A stretch of 64,000 nt of DNA, taken from Megachile rotundata (taxonomy: Eukaryota > Arthropoda > Insecta > Hymenoptera > Megachilidae). The stretch is from NCBI RefSeq assembly GCF_050947335.1, contig NW_027473317.1, positions 1,054,001 to 1,118,000 on the forward strand, written 5' to 3'. The position numbers were made by a program, and so were the translations under genes. The notes beneath the pieces are model-generated. The model was not told where the DNA came from. It saw nothing but the letters and a program-made list of their open reading frames with translations, and made no database searches. This document shows positions 1 through 13,900 of this stretch, in pieces (position 1 is the first letter of the stretch; every line of letters starts with the position of its first letter).

Positions 1-92
1 TTGTGATTGTATGATTGTCATTGTATGATTGTGATTGTATGATTTTAATTGTATGATTGTGATTGTATGATTGCGATTGTAATATTGCGATT

Positions 93-1380
93 GTATGATT
101 GTGATTGTATGATCGTGATTGTATGATCGTGATTGTATGATTGTGATTGTATGATTGTGATTGTATGATTGTGACTATATGATTGTGATTGTATGATTGT
201 GATTGTACGATAGTGATTGTGACATTGCGATTGTATGATTGCGATTGTATGATTGTGATTGTATGACTGCGATTGTATGATTGTGATTGTATGATTGTGA
301 TTGTATGATTGTGATTGTATGACTGTGTTAGTATGATTGTGATTGTATGATAGTGATTGTGATATTGCGATTGTATGATTGCGATTGTATGATTGCGATT
401 GTATGATTGTGATTGCATGACTGTGATTGTATGATTGTGTTTGTATGATTGTGATTGTATGATTGTGATTGTATGATTGTCATTGTATGAATGTGATTGT
501 ATGACTTTTATAGTATGATTGTGATTGTATGATTGTGATTGTATGATTGTGATTGTATGATTGTGATTGTATGATTGTGATTGTATGATTGTGATTGTAT
601 GATTGTGATTGTATGATTGTGATTGTATGATTGTGATTGTATGATTGTGATTGTATGATTGTGATTGTATGATTGTGATTGTATGATTGTGATTGTATGA
701 TTGTGATTGTATGATTGTGATTGTATGATTGTGATAGAATGATTGCGATTGTATGATTGCGATTGTATGATTGCGATTGTATGATTGCGATTGTATGATT
801 GTGATTGTATGATTGCGTTTGTATGATTGTGATTGTATGATTGTGATTGTATGATTGTGGTTGTATGATTGTGATTGTATGATTGTGATTGTATGATTTT
901 GATTGTATGATTGTGATTGCATGACTGAGATTGTATGATTGTGATTGTATGATTGTGATTGTATGATTGTGATTGTATGCTTGTGATTGTATGATTGTGA
1001 TTGTATGATTGTGATTGTATGATTGTGATTGTATGATTGTGATTGTATGATTGTGATTGTATGATTGTGATTGTATGATTGAGATTGAATGATTGGGATT
1101 GTATGATTGTGATTGTATGATTGTGATTGTATGATTGTGATTGTATGATAGTGATTGTGACATTGCGATTGTATGCTTCAGATTGTATGGTTGTGATTGT
1201 ATGATTGTGATTGTATGATTGTGATTGTATGATAGTGATTGTATGATTGTGATTGTATGATTGTGATTGTATGATTGTGATTGTATGATTGTGATTGTAT
1301 GATTGAGATTGAATGATTGGGATTGTATGATTGTGATTGTATGGTTGTGATTGTATGATAGTGATTGTGACATTGCGATT
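93..1380. repeat. Copy 1 of a ~1.3-kb type A duplication
   Basis: This 1,288-bp segment (92 monomers) is collinear with 1,409-2,584. The offset is 1,316 bp at the cassette markers (205 to 1,521; 499 to 1,815). It falls to 1,232 after the following canonical run (737 to 1,969; 919 to 2,151), then to 1,218 and 1,204 at later landmarks (1,087 to 2,305; 1,171 to 2,375; 1,311 to 2,515). The copies therefore differ mainly by lost or gained monomers in canonical runs. The left boundary is set by the monomer at 79, GTAATATTGCGATT, which is not matched at 1,395. Confidence 0.85.
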
Positions 1381-1408
1381 GTATGATTGTGATTGTATGA
1401 TTGTGATT

Positions 1409-2584
1409 GTATGATTGTGATTGTATGATCGTGATTGTATGATCGTGATTGTATGATTGTGATTGTATGATTGTGATTGTATGATTGTGACTATATGATT
1501 GTGATTGTATGATTGTGATTGTACGATAGTGATTGTGACATTGCGATTGTATGATTGCGATTGTATGATTGTGATTGTATGACTGCGATTGTATGATTGT
1601 GATTGTATGATTGTGATTGTATGATTGTGATTGTATGACTGTGTTAGTATGATTGTGATTGTATGATAGTGATTGTGATATTGCGATTGTATGATTGCGA
1701 TGGTATGATTGCGATTGTATGATTGTGATTGCATGACTGTGATTGTATGATTGTGTTTGTATGATTGTGATTGTATGATTGTGATTGTATGATTGTCATT
1801 GTATGAATGTGATTGTATGACTTTTATAGTATGATTGTGATTGTATGATTGTGATTGTATGATTGTGATTGTATGATTGTGATTGTATGATTGTGATTGT
1901 ATGATTGTGATTGTATGATTGTGATTGTATGATTGTGATTGTATGATTGTGATTGTATGATTGTGATAGAATGATTGCGATTGTATGATTGCGATTGTAT
2001 GATTGCGATTGTATGATTGCGATTGTATGATTGTGATTGTATGATTGCGTTTGTATGATTGTGATTGTATGATTGTGATTGTATGATTGTGGTTGTATGA
2101 TTGTGATTGTATGATTGTGATTGTATGATTTTGATTGTATGATTGTGATTGCATGACTGAGATTGTATGATTGTGATTGTATGATTGTGATTGTATGATT
2201 GTGATTGTATGATTGTGATTGTATGATTGTGATTGTATGATTGTGATTGTATGATTGTGATTGTATGATTGTGATTGTATGATTGTGATTGTATGATTGA
2301 GATTGAATGATTGGGATTGTATGATTGTGATTGTATGATTGTGATTGTATGATAGTGATTGTGACATTGCGATTGTATGCTTCAGATTGTATGGTTGTGA
2401 TTGTATGATTGTGATTGTATGATTGTGATTGTATGATTGTGATTGTATGATTGTGATTGTATGATTGTGATTGTATGATTGTGATTGTATGATTGTGATT
2501 GTATGATTGAGATTGAATGATTGGGATTGTATGATTGTGATTGTATGGTTGTGATTGTATGATAGTGATTGTGACATTGCGATT
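1409..2584. repeat. Copy 2 of the ~1.3-kb type A duplication
   Basis: This 1,176-bp segment (84 monomers) matches 93-1,380 in the order of all variant monomers but is eight monomers shorter. Six of these are missing from the canonical run after the GTATGACTTTTATA monomer (10 monomers here, 16 in copy 1), and the others from later runs. It ends at the GTGACATTGCGATT monomer 2,571-2,584. The next monomer, GTATGAATGTGATT at 2,585, has no counterpart at 1,381. Confidence 0.85.
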
Positions 2585-5500
2585 GTATGAATGTGATTGT
2601 ATGATTGTGATTGTATGATTGTGATTGTATGATTGTGATTGTATGATTGTGATTGTATGATTGTGATTGTATGCTTGTGATTGTATGATTGTGATTGTAT
2701 GATTGTCATTGTATGATTGTGATCGTATGATTTCAATTGTATGATTGTGATTGTATGATTGCGATTGTAATATTGCGATTCTATGATTGTGATTGTATGA
2801 TCGTGATTGTATGATTGTGATTGTATGATTGTGATTGTATGATTGTGATTTTATGATTGTGACTATATGATTGTGATTGTATGATTGTGATTGTATGATT
2901 GTGATTGTATGATTGTGATTGTATGATTGTGATTGTATGATTGTGATTGTATGATTGTGATTGTATGATTGTGATTGTATGATTGTGATTGTATGATTGT
3001 GATTGTATGATTGTGATTGTATGACTGTGATTGTATAATAGTGATTAAGACATTGCGATTGTATGATTGCGATTGTATGATTGTGATTGTATGACTGTGA
3101 TTGTGTGATTGTGATAGTAAGATTGTGATTGTATGATTGTGATTGTATGATTGCGATTGTATGATAGTGATTGTGACATTGCGATTGTATGATTGCGACT
3201 GTATGATTGTGATTGTATGATTGTGATTGTATGATTGTGATTGTATGATTGTGATTGTATGATTGTGATTGTATGATTGTGATTGTATGATTGTGATTGT
3301 ATGATTGTGATAGAATGATTGCGATTGTATGATTGCGATTGTATGATTGCGATTGTATGATTGCGATTGTATGATTGCGATTGTATGATTGTGATTGTAT
3401 GATTGCGTTTGTATGATTGCGATTGTATGATTGTCATTGTATGATTTTGATTGTATGATTGTGATTGTATGATCGTGATTGTATGATCGTGATTGTATGA
3501 TCGTGATTGCATGATCGTGATTGCATGATTGTGATTGTATGATTGTGATTATATGATTGTGATTGTATGATTGTGATTGTATGATTGTGATTGTATGATT
3601 GTGATTGTATGATTGTGATTGTATGATTGTGATTGTATGATTGAGATTGAATGATTGGGATTGTATGATTGTGATTGTATGGTTGTGATTGTATGATAGT
3701 GATTGTGACATTGCGATTGTATGATTGTGATTGTATGATTGTGATTGTATGATTGTGATTGTATGATTGTGATTGTATGATTGTGATTGTATGATTGTGA
3801 TTGTATGATTGTGATTGTATGCTTGTGATTGTATGATTGTGATTGTATGATTGTGATTGTATGATTGTCATTGTATGATTGTGATTGTATGATTTCAATT
3901 GTATGATTGTGATTGTATGATTGCGATTGTAATATTGCGATTCTATGATTGTGATTGTATGATCGTGATTGTATGATCGTGATTGTATGATTGTGATTGT
4001 ATGATTGTGATTGCATGATTGTGACTATATGATTGTGATTGTATGATTGTGATTGTACGATAGTGATTGTGACATTGCGATTGTATGATTGCGATTGTAT
4101 GATTGTGATTGTATGACTGCGATTGTATGATTGTGATTGTATGATTGTGATTGTATGATTGTGATTGTATGACTGTGTTAGTATGATTGTGATTGTATGA
4201 TAGTGATTGTGATATTGCGATTGTATGATTGCGATTGTATGATTGCGATTGTATGATTGTGATTGCATGACTGTGATTGTATGATTGTGTTTGTATGATT
4301 GTGATTGTATGATTGTGATTGTATGATTGTCATTGTATGAATGTGATTGTATGACTTTTATAGTATGATTGTGATTGTATGATTGTGATTGTATGATTGT
4401 GATTGTATGATTGTGATTGTATGATTGTGATTGTATGATTGTGATTGTATGATTGTGATTGTATGATTGTGATTGTATGATTGTGATTGTATGATTGTGA
4501 TTGTATGATTGTGATTGTATGATTGTGATTGTATGCTTGTGATTGTATGATTGTGATTGTATGATTGTGATTGTATGATTGTCATTGTATGATTGTGATT
4601 GTATGATTTCAATTGTATGATTGTGATTGTATGATTGCGATTGTAATATTGCGATTCCATGATTGTGATTGTATGATCGTGATTGTATGATCGTGATTGT
4701 ATGATTGTGATTGTATGATTGTGATTGTATGATTGTGACTATATGATTGTGATTGTATGATTGTGATTGTACGATAGTGATTGTGACATTGCGATTGTAT
4801 GATTGCGATTGTATGATTGTGATTGTATGACTGCGATTGTATGATTGTGATTGTATGATTGTGATTGTATGATTGTGATTGTATGACTGTGTTAGTATGA
4901 TTGTGATTGTATGATAGTGATTGTGATATTGCGATTGTATGATTGCGATTGTATGATTGCGATTGTATGATTGTGATTGCATGACTGTGATTGCATGATT
5001 GTGTTTGTATGATTGTGATTGTATGATTGTGATTGTATGATTGTCATTGTATGAATGTGATTGTATGACTTTTATAGTATGATTGTGATTGTATGATTGT
5101 GATTGTATGATTGTGATTGTATGATTGTGATTGTATGATTGTGATTGTATGATTGTGATTGTATGATTGTGATTGTATGATTGTGATTGTATGATTGTGA
5201 TTGTATGATTGTGATAGAATGATTGCGATTGTATGATTGCGATTGTATGATTGCGATTGTATGATTGCGATTGTATGATTGTGATTGTATGATTGCGTTT
5301 GTATGATTGTGATTGTATGGTTGTGATTGTATGATTGTGGTTGTATGATTGTGATTGTATGATTGTGATTGTATGATTTTGATTGTATGATTGTGATTGC
5401 ATGACTGAGATTGTATGATTGTGATTGTATGATTGTGATTGTATGATTGTGATTGTATGATTGTGACTATATGATTGTGATTGTATGATTGTGATTGTAC

Positions 5501-7218
5501 GATAGTGATTGTGACATTGCGATTGTATGATTGCGATTGTATGATTGTGATTGTATGACTGCGATTGTATGATTGTGATTGTATGATTGTGATTGTATGA
5601 CTGTGTTAGTATGATTGTGATTGTATGATAGTGATTGTGATATTGCGATTGTATGATTGCGATTGTATGATTGTGATTGCATGACTGTGATTGTATGATT
5701 GTGTTTGTATGATTGTGATTGTATGATTGTGATTGTATGATTGTCATTGTATGAATGTGATTGTATGACTTTTATAGTATGATTGTGATTGTATGATTGT
5801 GATTGTATGATTGTGATTGTATGATTGTGATTGTATGATTGTGATTGTATGATTGTGATTGTATGATTGTGATTGTATGATTGTGATTGTATGATTGTGA
5901 TTGTATGATTGTGATTGTATGATTGTGATTGTATGATTGTGATTGTATGATTGTGATTGTATGATTGTGATTGTATGATTGTGATTGTATGATTGTGATT
6001 GTATGATTGTGATAGAATGATTGCGATTGTATGATTGCGATTGTATGATTGCGATTGTATGATTGCGATTGTATGATTGTGATTGTATGATTGCGTTTGT
6101 ATGATTGCGATTGTATGATTGTCATTGTATGATTTTGATTGTATGATTGTGATTGTATGATCGTGATTGTATGATCGTGATTGTATGATCGTGATTGCAT
6201 GATCGTGATTGCATGATTGTGATTGTATGATTGTGATTATATGATTGTGATTGTATGATTGTGATTGTATGATTGTGATTGTATGATTGTGATTGTATGA
6301 TTTTAATTGTATGATTGTGATTGTATGATTGTGATTGTATGATTGTGGTTGTATGATTGTGATTGTATGATTGTGATTGTATGATTTTGATTGTATGATT
6401 GTGATTGCATGACTGAGATTGTATGATTGTGATTGTATGATTGTGATTGTATGATTGTGATTGTATGATTGTGATTGTATGATTGTGATTGTATGATTGT
6501 GATTGTATGATTGTGATTGTATGATTGTGATTGTATGATTGTGATTGTATGATTGAGATTGAATGATTGGGATTGTATGATTGTGATTGTATGATTGTGA
6601 TTGTATGATAATGATTGTGACATTGCGATTGTATGCTTCAGATTGTATGGTTGTGATTGTATGATTGTGATTGTATGATTGTGATTCTATGATTGTGATT
6701 GTATGATTGTGATTGTATGATTGTGATTGTATGATTGTGATTGTATGATTGAGATTGAATGATTGGGATTGTATGATTGTGATTGTATGATTGTGATTGT
6801 ATGATAGTGATTGTGACATTGCGATTGTATGATTCAGATTGTATGGTTGTGATTGTATGATTGCGTTTGTATGATTGCGATTGTATGATTGTCATTGTAT
6901 GATTTTGATTGTATGATTGTGATTGTATGATCGTGATTGTATGATCGTGATTGTATGATTGTGATTGCATGATTGTGATTGTATGATTTTAATTGTATGA
7001 TTGTGATTGTATGATTGTGATTGTATGATTGCGACTGTATGATTGTGATTGTATGATTTTGATTGTATGATAGTGATTGCATGATTGTGATTATATGATT
7101 GTGATTGTATGATTGTGATTGCATGATTGTGATTGTATGATCGTCATTGTATGATTGTGATTGTATGATTGTGATTGTATGATTGTGATTGTATGATTGT
7201 GATTGTATGATTGTGATT

Positions 7219-7330
7219 GCATGATCGTGATTGTATGATCGTGATTGTATGATCGTGATTGTATGATCGTGATTATATGATCGTGATTGTATGATCGTGA
7301 TTGTATGATCGTGATTGTATGATTGTGATT
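7219..7330. repeat. Homogeneous run of eight GATCGTGATT-type monomers
   Basis: Eight consecutive monomers carry T to C at monomer position 8, creating a CpG and a GATC tetranucleotide every 14 bp. Neither occurs in the canonical unit. The first monomer begins GC and the fifth begins AT; the others begin GT. It is the longest such run I counted. Elsewhere the runs are 2-6 monomers long, which is consistent with local slippage or unequal exchange of a single variant. Confidence 0.9.
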
Positions 7331-7946
7331 GTATGACTGTGATTGGATAATAGTGATTGTGACATTGCGATTGTATGATTGTGACTGTATGATTGTGATT
7401 GTATGATCGTGATTGTATGATCGTGATTGTATGATCGTGATTGTATGATTGTGATTGTATGACTGTGATTGTATAATAGTGATTAAGACATTGCGATTGT
7501 ATGATTGCGATTGTATGATTGTGATTGTATGACTGTGATTGTGTGATTGTGATAGTAAGATTGTGATTGTATGATTGTGATTGTATGATTGCGATTGTAT
7601 GATAGTGATTGTGACATTGCGATTGTATGATTGCGACTGTATGATTGTGATTGTATGATTGTGATTGTATGATTGTGATTGTATGATTGTGATTGTATGA
7701 TTGTGATTGTATGATTGTGATTGTATGATTGTGATTGTATGATTGTGATTGTATGATTGCGACTGTATGATTGTGATTGTATGATTGTGTTTGTATGATT
7801 GTGATTGTATGATTGTGATTGTATGATTGTCATTGTATGAATGTGATTGTATGACTGTGATTGTATGATTGTGATAGTAAGATTGTGATTGTATGATTGT
7901 GATTGTATGATTGTGATTGTATGATTGTGATTGTATGATTGTGATT

Positions 7947-8764
7947 GTATGATTTTATTTGTATGATTGTGATTGTATGATTGTGATTGTATGATTGTGA
8001 TTGTATGATTTTGATTGTATGATTGTGATTGCATGATTGAGATTGTATGATTGTGATTGTATGATCGTGATTGTATGATTGTGATTATATGATTGTGATT
8101 GTATGATCGCGTTTGTATGATTGTGATTGTATGATTGTGATTGTATGATTGTGATTGTATGATCGCGATTGTATGATCGTGATTGTATGATCGTGATTGT
8201 ATGATCGTGATTGTAGGATTGTGATTGTATGATTGTGATTGTATGACTGTGATTGTATAATAGTGATTGTGACATTGCGATTGTATGATTGCGATTGTAT
8301 GATTGTGATTGTATGACTGTGATTGTATGATTGTGATAGTAAGATTGTGATTGTATGATTGTGATTGTATGATTGTGATTGTATGATAGTGATTGTGACA
8401 TTGTGATTGTATGATTGTGATTGTATGATTGTGATTGTATGATTTTATTTGTATGATTGTGATTGTATGATTGTGATTGTATGATTGTGATTGTATGATT
8501 TTGATTGTATGATTGTGATTGCATGATTGAGATTGTATGATTGTGATTGTATGATCGTGATTGTATGATTGTGATTATATGATTGTGATTGTATGATCGC
8601 GTTTGTATGATTGTGATTGTATGATTGTGATTGTATGATTGTGATTGTATGATCGTGATTGTATGATCGTGATTGTATGATCGTGATTGTATGATCGTGA
8701 TTGTAGGATTGTGATTGTATGATTGTGATTGTATGACTGTGATTGTATAATAGTGATTGTGACA
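7947..8764. repeat. Tandem pair of ~490-bp type B cassettes
   Basis: The marker monomer GTATGATTTTATTT starts at 7,947 and 8,437. After each marker come three canonical monomers, a GATTTTGATT monomer, a GCATGATTGAGATT-like monomer, a GATCGCGTTT monomer, a run of GATCGTGATT monomers and a GTAGGATTGTGATT monomer. Then follow GTATAATAGTGATT and a GTGACATTGCGATT monomer. The first cassette has GATCGCGATT where the second has GATCGTGATT, so the copies have begun to diverge. Similar pairs sit at 36,213/36,689, 40,119/40,623, 45,831/46,321, 54,427/54,931 and 60,125/60,615. Confidence 0.85.
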
Positions 8765-9150
8765 TTGCGATTGTATGATTGCGATTGTATGATTGTGATT
8801 GTATGACTTTAATTGTATGATTGTGATTGTATGATTTTAATTGTATGATTGTGATTGTATGATTGTGATTGTATGATTGTGATTGTATGATTGTGATTGT
8901 ATGATTGTGATTGTATGATTGTGATTGTATGATTGTGATTGTATGATTGTGATTGTATGATTTTGATTGTATGATTGTGTTTGCATGACTGAGATTGTAT
9001 GATTGTGATTGTATGATTGTGATTGTATGATTGTGATTGTATGATTGTGATTGTATGATTGTGATTGTATGATTGTGATTGTATGATTGTGATTGTATGA
9101 TTGTGATTGTATGATTGTAATTGTATGATTGAGATTGAATGATTGGGATT

Positions 9151-10060
9151 GTATGATTGTGATTGTATGATTGTGATTGTATGATAGTGATTATGACATT
9201 GCGATTGTATGATTCAGATTGTATGGTTGTGATTGTATGATTGTGATTGTATGATTGTGATTGTATGGTTGTGATTGTATGATTGTGATTGTATGATTGT
9301 GATTGTATGATTGTGATTGTATGATTGTGATTGTATGATTGTGATTGTATGATTGTGATTGTATGATTTTAATTGTATGATTGTGATTGCATGATTGTGA
9401 TTTTATGATTGCGACTGTGTGATTGTGATTGTATGATTTTGATTGTATGATTGTGATTGCATGATTGTGATTGCATGATTGCGACTGTATGATTGTGATT
9501 GTATGATTTTGATTGTATGATTGTGATTGTATGATTGTGATTGTATGATTGTGATTATATGATTGTGATTGTATGATTGTGATTGTATGACTGTGATTGT
9601 GTAATAGTGATTGTGACATTGCGATTGTATGATTGCGATTGTATGATTGTGATTGTATGATTGTGATTGTATGATTGTGATTGTATGATTGTGATTGTAT
9701 GATTATGATTGTATGATTGTGATTGTATGATTGTGATTGTATGATTGTGATCGTATGATTGTGATAGAATGATTGCGATTGTATGATTGCGATTGTATGA
9801 TTGCGATTGTATGATTGCGATTGTATGATTGTGATTGTATGATTGCATTTGTATGATTGCGATTGTATGATTGTCATTGTATGATTTTGATTGTATGATT
9901 GTGATTGTATGATCGTGATTGTATGATCGTGATTGTATGATTGTGATTGCATGATTGTGATTGTATGATTGTGATTGTATGATTGTGATTGTATGATTTT
10001 AATTGTATAATTGGGATTGTATGATTGGGATTGTATGATTGGGATTGTATGATTGTGATT
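9151..10060. repeat. Type C cassette, copy 1
   Basis: This 910-bp block (65 monomers) is repeated at 14,611-15,520, exactly 5,460 bp (390 monomers) away. It contains GATAGTGATT, a GATTCAGATT / GTATGGTTGTGATT pair, GATTTTAATT, and a set of four GATTGCGATT monomers. These lead to the diagnostic monomer GTATGATTGCATTT at 9,837, and the block ends with the GATTGGGATT run. I noted substitutions relative to the second copy near 9,601, 15,159 and 15,439, roughly three over the block. The right boundary is sharp: the next monomers differ because this copy has lost 16 monomers. Confidence 0.85.
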
Positions 10061-10074
10061 GTATGATTGTGATT

Positions 10075-10088
10075 GAATGATTGCGTTT
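10075..10088. repeat. Hybrid monomer GAATGATTGCGTTT at a 224-bp deletion junction
   Basis: Relative to the sister region at 14,611 onward, the offset jumps from 5,460 to 5,684 at this monomer, a loss of 224 bp (16 monomers). The monomer combines the GAATGATTG start of one variant with the CGTTT end of another. In the sister copy these are separate monomers (for example GAATGATTGGGATT at 15,549 and GTATGATTGCGTTA at 15,759). This is what an in-register unequal exchange or deletion inside a monomer would leave. Confidence 0.75.
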
Positions 10089-10424
10089 GTATGATTGCGA
10101 TTGTATGATTGTCATTGTATGATTGTGATTGTATGATTGTGATTCTATGATCGTGATTGTATGATCGTGATTGTATGATCGTGATTGTATGATCGTGATT
10201 GTATGATCGTGATTGTATGATTGTGATTGTATGACTGTGATTGTATAATAGTGATTGTGACATTGCGATTGTATGATTGCGGTTGTATGATTGTGATTGT
10301 ATGACTGTGGTTGTGTGATTGTGATAGTAAGATTGTGATTGTATGATTGTGATTGTATGATTGCGATTGTATGATAGTGATTGTGACATTGCGATTGTAT
10401 GATTGCGATTGTATGATTGTGATT

Positions 10425-10928
10425 GAATGATTGTGATTGTATGATTTTGATTGTATGATTGTGATTGTATGATTGTGATTGTATGATTGTGATTGTATGA
10501 TTTTAATTGTATGATTGTGATTGTATGATTGTGATTGTATGATTGCGACTGTATGATTGTGATTGTATGATTTTGATTGTATGATTGTGATTGCATGATT
10601 GTGATTATATGATTGTGATTGTATGATTGTGATTGCATGATTGTGATTGTATGATCGTCATTGTATGATTGTGATTGAATGATTGTGATTGTATGATTTT
10701 GATTGTATGATTGTGATTGTATGATTGTGATTGTATGATTGTGATTGTATGATTTTAATTGTATGATTGTGATTGTATGATTGTGATTGTATGATTGCGA
10801 CTGTATGATTGTGATTGTATGATTTTGATTGTATGATTGTGATTGCATGATTGTGATTATATGATTGTGATTGTATGATTGTGATTGCATGATTGTGATT
10901 GTATGATCGTCATTGTATGATTGTGATT
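10425..10928. repeat. 252-bp (18-monomer) tandem duplication
   Basis: The same ordered variants occur twice, 252 bp apart: GAATGATTGTGATT at 10,425 and 10,677, the GATTTTAATT monomer at 10,495 and 10,747, and the GATCGTCATT monomer at 10,649 and 10,901. The related segment near 16,100-16,300 has this stretch once, so the duplication is probably local and young. Confidence 0.85.
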
Positions 10929-13900
10929 GTATGATTGTGATTGTATGATTGTGATTGTATGATTGTGATTGTATGATTGTGATTGTATGATTGTGATTGT
11001 ATGATTGTGATTGCATGATTGTGATTGTATGATTGTGATTGTATGATTTTGATTGTATGATTGTGATTGCATGATTGAGATTGTATGATTGTGTTTGTAT
11101 GATTGCGATTGTATGATTGTGATTGCATGACTGTGATTGTATGATTGTGATTGTATGCTTGTGATTGTATGATTGTGATTGTATGATTGTGATTGTATGA
11201 TTGTGATTGTATGATTGTCATTGTATGATTGTGATTGTATGATTTTAATTGTATGATTGTGATTGTATGATTGCGATTGTAATATTGCGATTGTATGATT
11301 GTGATTGTATGATCGTGATTGTATGATCGTGGTTGTATGATTGTGATTGTATGATTGTGATTGTATGCTTGTGATTGTATGATTGTGATTGTACGATAGT
11401 GATTGTGACATTGCGATTGTATGATTGCGATTGTATGATTGTGATTGTATGACTGCGATTGTATGATTGTGATTGTATGATTTTGATTGTATGATTGTGA
11501 TTGCATGACTGAGATTGTATGATTGTGATTGTATGATTGTGATTGTATGATTGTGATTGTATGATTGTGATTGTATGATTGTGATTGTATGATTGTGATG
11601 GTATGATTGTGATTGTATGATTGTGATAGAATGATTGCGATTGTATGATTGCGTTTGTATGATTGCGATTGTATGATTGTGATTGTATGATTGCGTTTGT
11701 ATGATTGCGATTGTATGATTGTCATTGTATGATTGTGATTGTATGATTGTGATTCTATGATCGTGATTGTATGATCGTGATTGTATGATCGTGATTGTAT
11801 GATCGTGATTGTATGATTGTGATTGTATGATTGTGATTGTATGATTGTGATTATATGATTGTGATTGTATGATTGTGATTGTACGATAGTGATTGTGACA
11901 TTGCGATTGTATGATTGCGATTGTATGATTGTGATTGTATGACTGCGATTGTATGATTGTGATTGTATGATTTTGATTGTATGATTGTGATTGCATGACT
12001 GAGATTGTATGATTGTGATTGTATGATTGTGATTGTATGATTGTGATTGTATGATTGTGATTGTATGATTGTGATTGTATGATTGTGATTGTATGATTGT
12101 GATTGTATGATTGTGATTGTATGATTGTGATTGTATGATTGTGATTGTATGATTGAGATTGAATGATTGGGATTGTATGATTGTGATTGTATGGTTGTGA
12201 TTGTATGATAGTGATTGTGACATTGCGATTGTATGATTGTGATTGTATGATTGTGATTGTATGATTGTGATTGTATGATTGTGATTGTATGATTGTGATT
12301 GTATGATTGTGATTGTATGATTGTGATTGTATGCTTGTGATTGTATGATTGTGATTGTATGATTGTGATTGTATGATTGTCATTGTATGATTGTGATTGT
12401 ATGATTTCAATTGTATGATTGTGATTGTATGATTGCGATTGTAATATTGCGATTCTATGATTGTGATTGTATGATCGTGATTGTATGATCGTGATTGTAT
12501 GATTGTGATTGTATGATTGTGATTGTATGATTGTGACTATATGATTGTGATTGTATGATTGTGATTGTACGATAGTGATTGTGACATTGCGATTGTATGA
12601 TTGCGATTGTATGATTGTGATTGTATGACTGCGATTGTATGATTGTGACTGTATGATTGTGATTGTATGACTGTGTTAGTATGATTGTGATTGTATGATA
12701 GTGATTGTGATATTGCGATTGTATGATTGCGATTGTATGATTGTGATTGCATGACTGTGATTGTATGATTGTGATTGTATGATTGTGATTGTATGATTGT
12801 GATTGTATGATTGTGATTGTATGATTGTGATTGTATGATTGTGATTGTATGATTTTGATTGTATGATTGTGATTGTATGATCGTGATTGTATGATCGTGA
12901 TTGTATGATCGTGATTGCATGATTGTGATTGTATGATTGTGATTATATGATTGTGATTGTATGAATGTGATTGTATGACTTTAATAGTATGATTGTGATT
13001 GTATGATTGTGATTGTATGATTGTGATTGTATGATTGTGATTGTATGATTGTGATTGTATGATTGTGATTGTATGATTGCGATTGTATGATTGTGATTGT
13101 ATGATTGTGATTGTATGATTGTGATTGTATGATTGTGATTGTATGATTGTGATAGAATGATTGCGATTGTATGATTGCGATTGTATGATTGCGATTGTAT
13201 GATTGCGATTGTATGATTGTGATTGTATGATTGCGTTTGTATGATTGCGATTGTATGATTGTCATTGTATGATTTTGATTGTATGATTGTGATTGTATGA
13301 TCGTGATTGTATGATCGTGATTGTATGATCGTGATTGCATGATTGTGATTGTATGATTGTGATTATATGATTGTGATTGTATGATTGTGATTGTATGATT
13401 GTGATTGTATGATTGTGATTGTATGATTTTAATTGTATGATTGTGATTGTATGATTGTGATTGTATGATTGTGATTGTATGATTGTGGTTGTATGATTGT
13501 GATTGTATGATTGTGATTTTATGATTTTGATTGTATGATTGTGATTGCATGACTGAGATTGTATGATTGTGATTGTATGATTGTGATTGTATGATTGTGA
13601 TTGTATGATTGTGATTGTATGATTGTGATTGTATGATTGTGATTGTATGATTGTGATTGTATGATTGTGATTGTATGATTGTGATTGTATGATTGAGATT
13701 GAATGATTGGGATTGTATGATTGTGATTGTATGATTGTGATTGTATGATAGTGATTGTGACATTGCGATTGTATGCTTCAGATTGTATGGTTGTGATTGT
13801 ATGATTGTGATTGTATGATTGTGATTGTATGATTGTGATTGTATGATTGTGATTGTATGATTGTGATTGTATGATTGTGATTGTATGATTGTGATTGTAT

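Larger units (their letters stand above)
1..6840. repeat. Type A cassette domain, first block
   Basis: This segment contains no gene. It is built of cassettes with a fixed order of variant monomers: a GACT/ATAT pair, then GTACGATAGTGATT followed by GTGACATTGCGATT, then a GACTGCG monomer, a GACTGTGTTA monomer, GTGATATTGCGATT, a GCATGACTG monomer, a GTGTTT monomer, a GTCATT monomer, GTATGAATGTGATT, and finally GTATGACTTTTATA. The GTACGATAG monomer starts at 205, 1,521, 4,055, 4,769 and 5,497. The GTATGACTTTTATA monomer starts at 499, 1,815, 4,349, 5,063 and 5,763. Runs of canonical monomers of variable length separate the cassettes. A second domain of the same type lies at 21,275-33,918. Confidence 0.85.
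6841..9150. repeat. Type B cassette domain with CpG-bearing run
   Basis: This is a gene-free stretch. It contains a run of eight GATCGTGATT-type monomers at 7,219-7,330, further short runs of the same variant, the rare AAGACATTGCGATT monomer at 7,485, and two tandem B cassettes. The B cassettes are marked by GTATGATTTTATTT at 7,947 and 8,437, 490 bp (35 monomers) apart. The last ~350 bp (about 8,800-9,150) are mostly canonical monomers ending in the GATTGAGATT / GAATGATTGGGATT pair. Confidence 0.85.
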
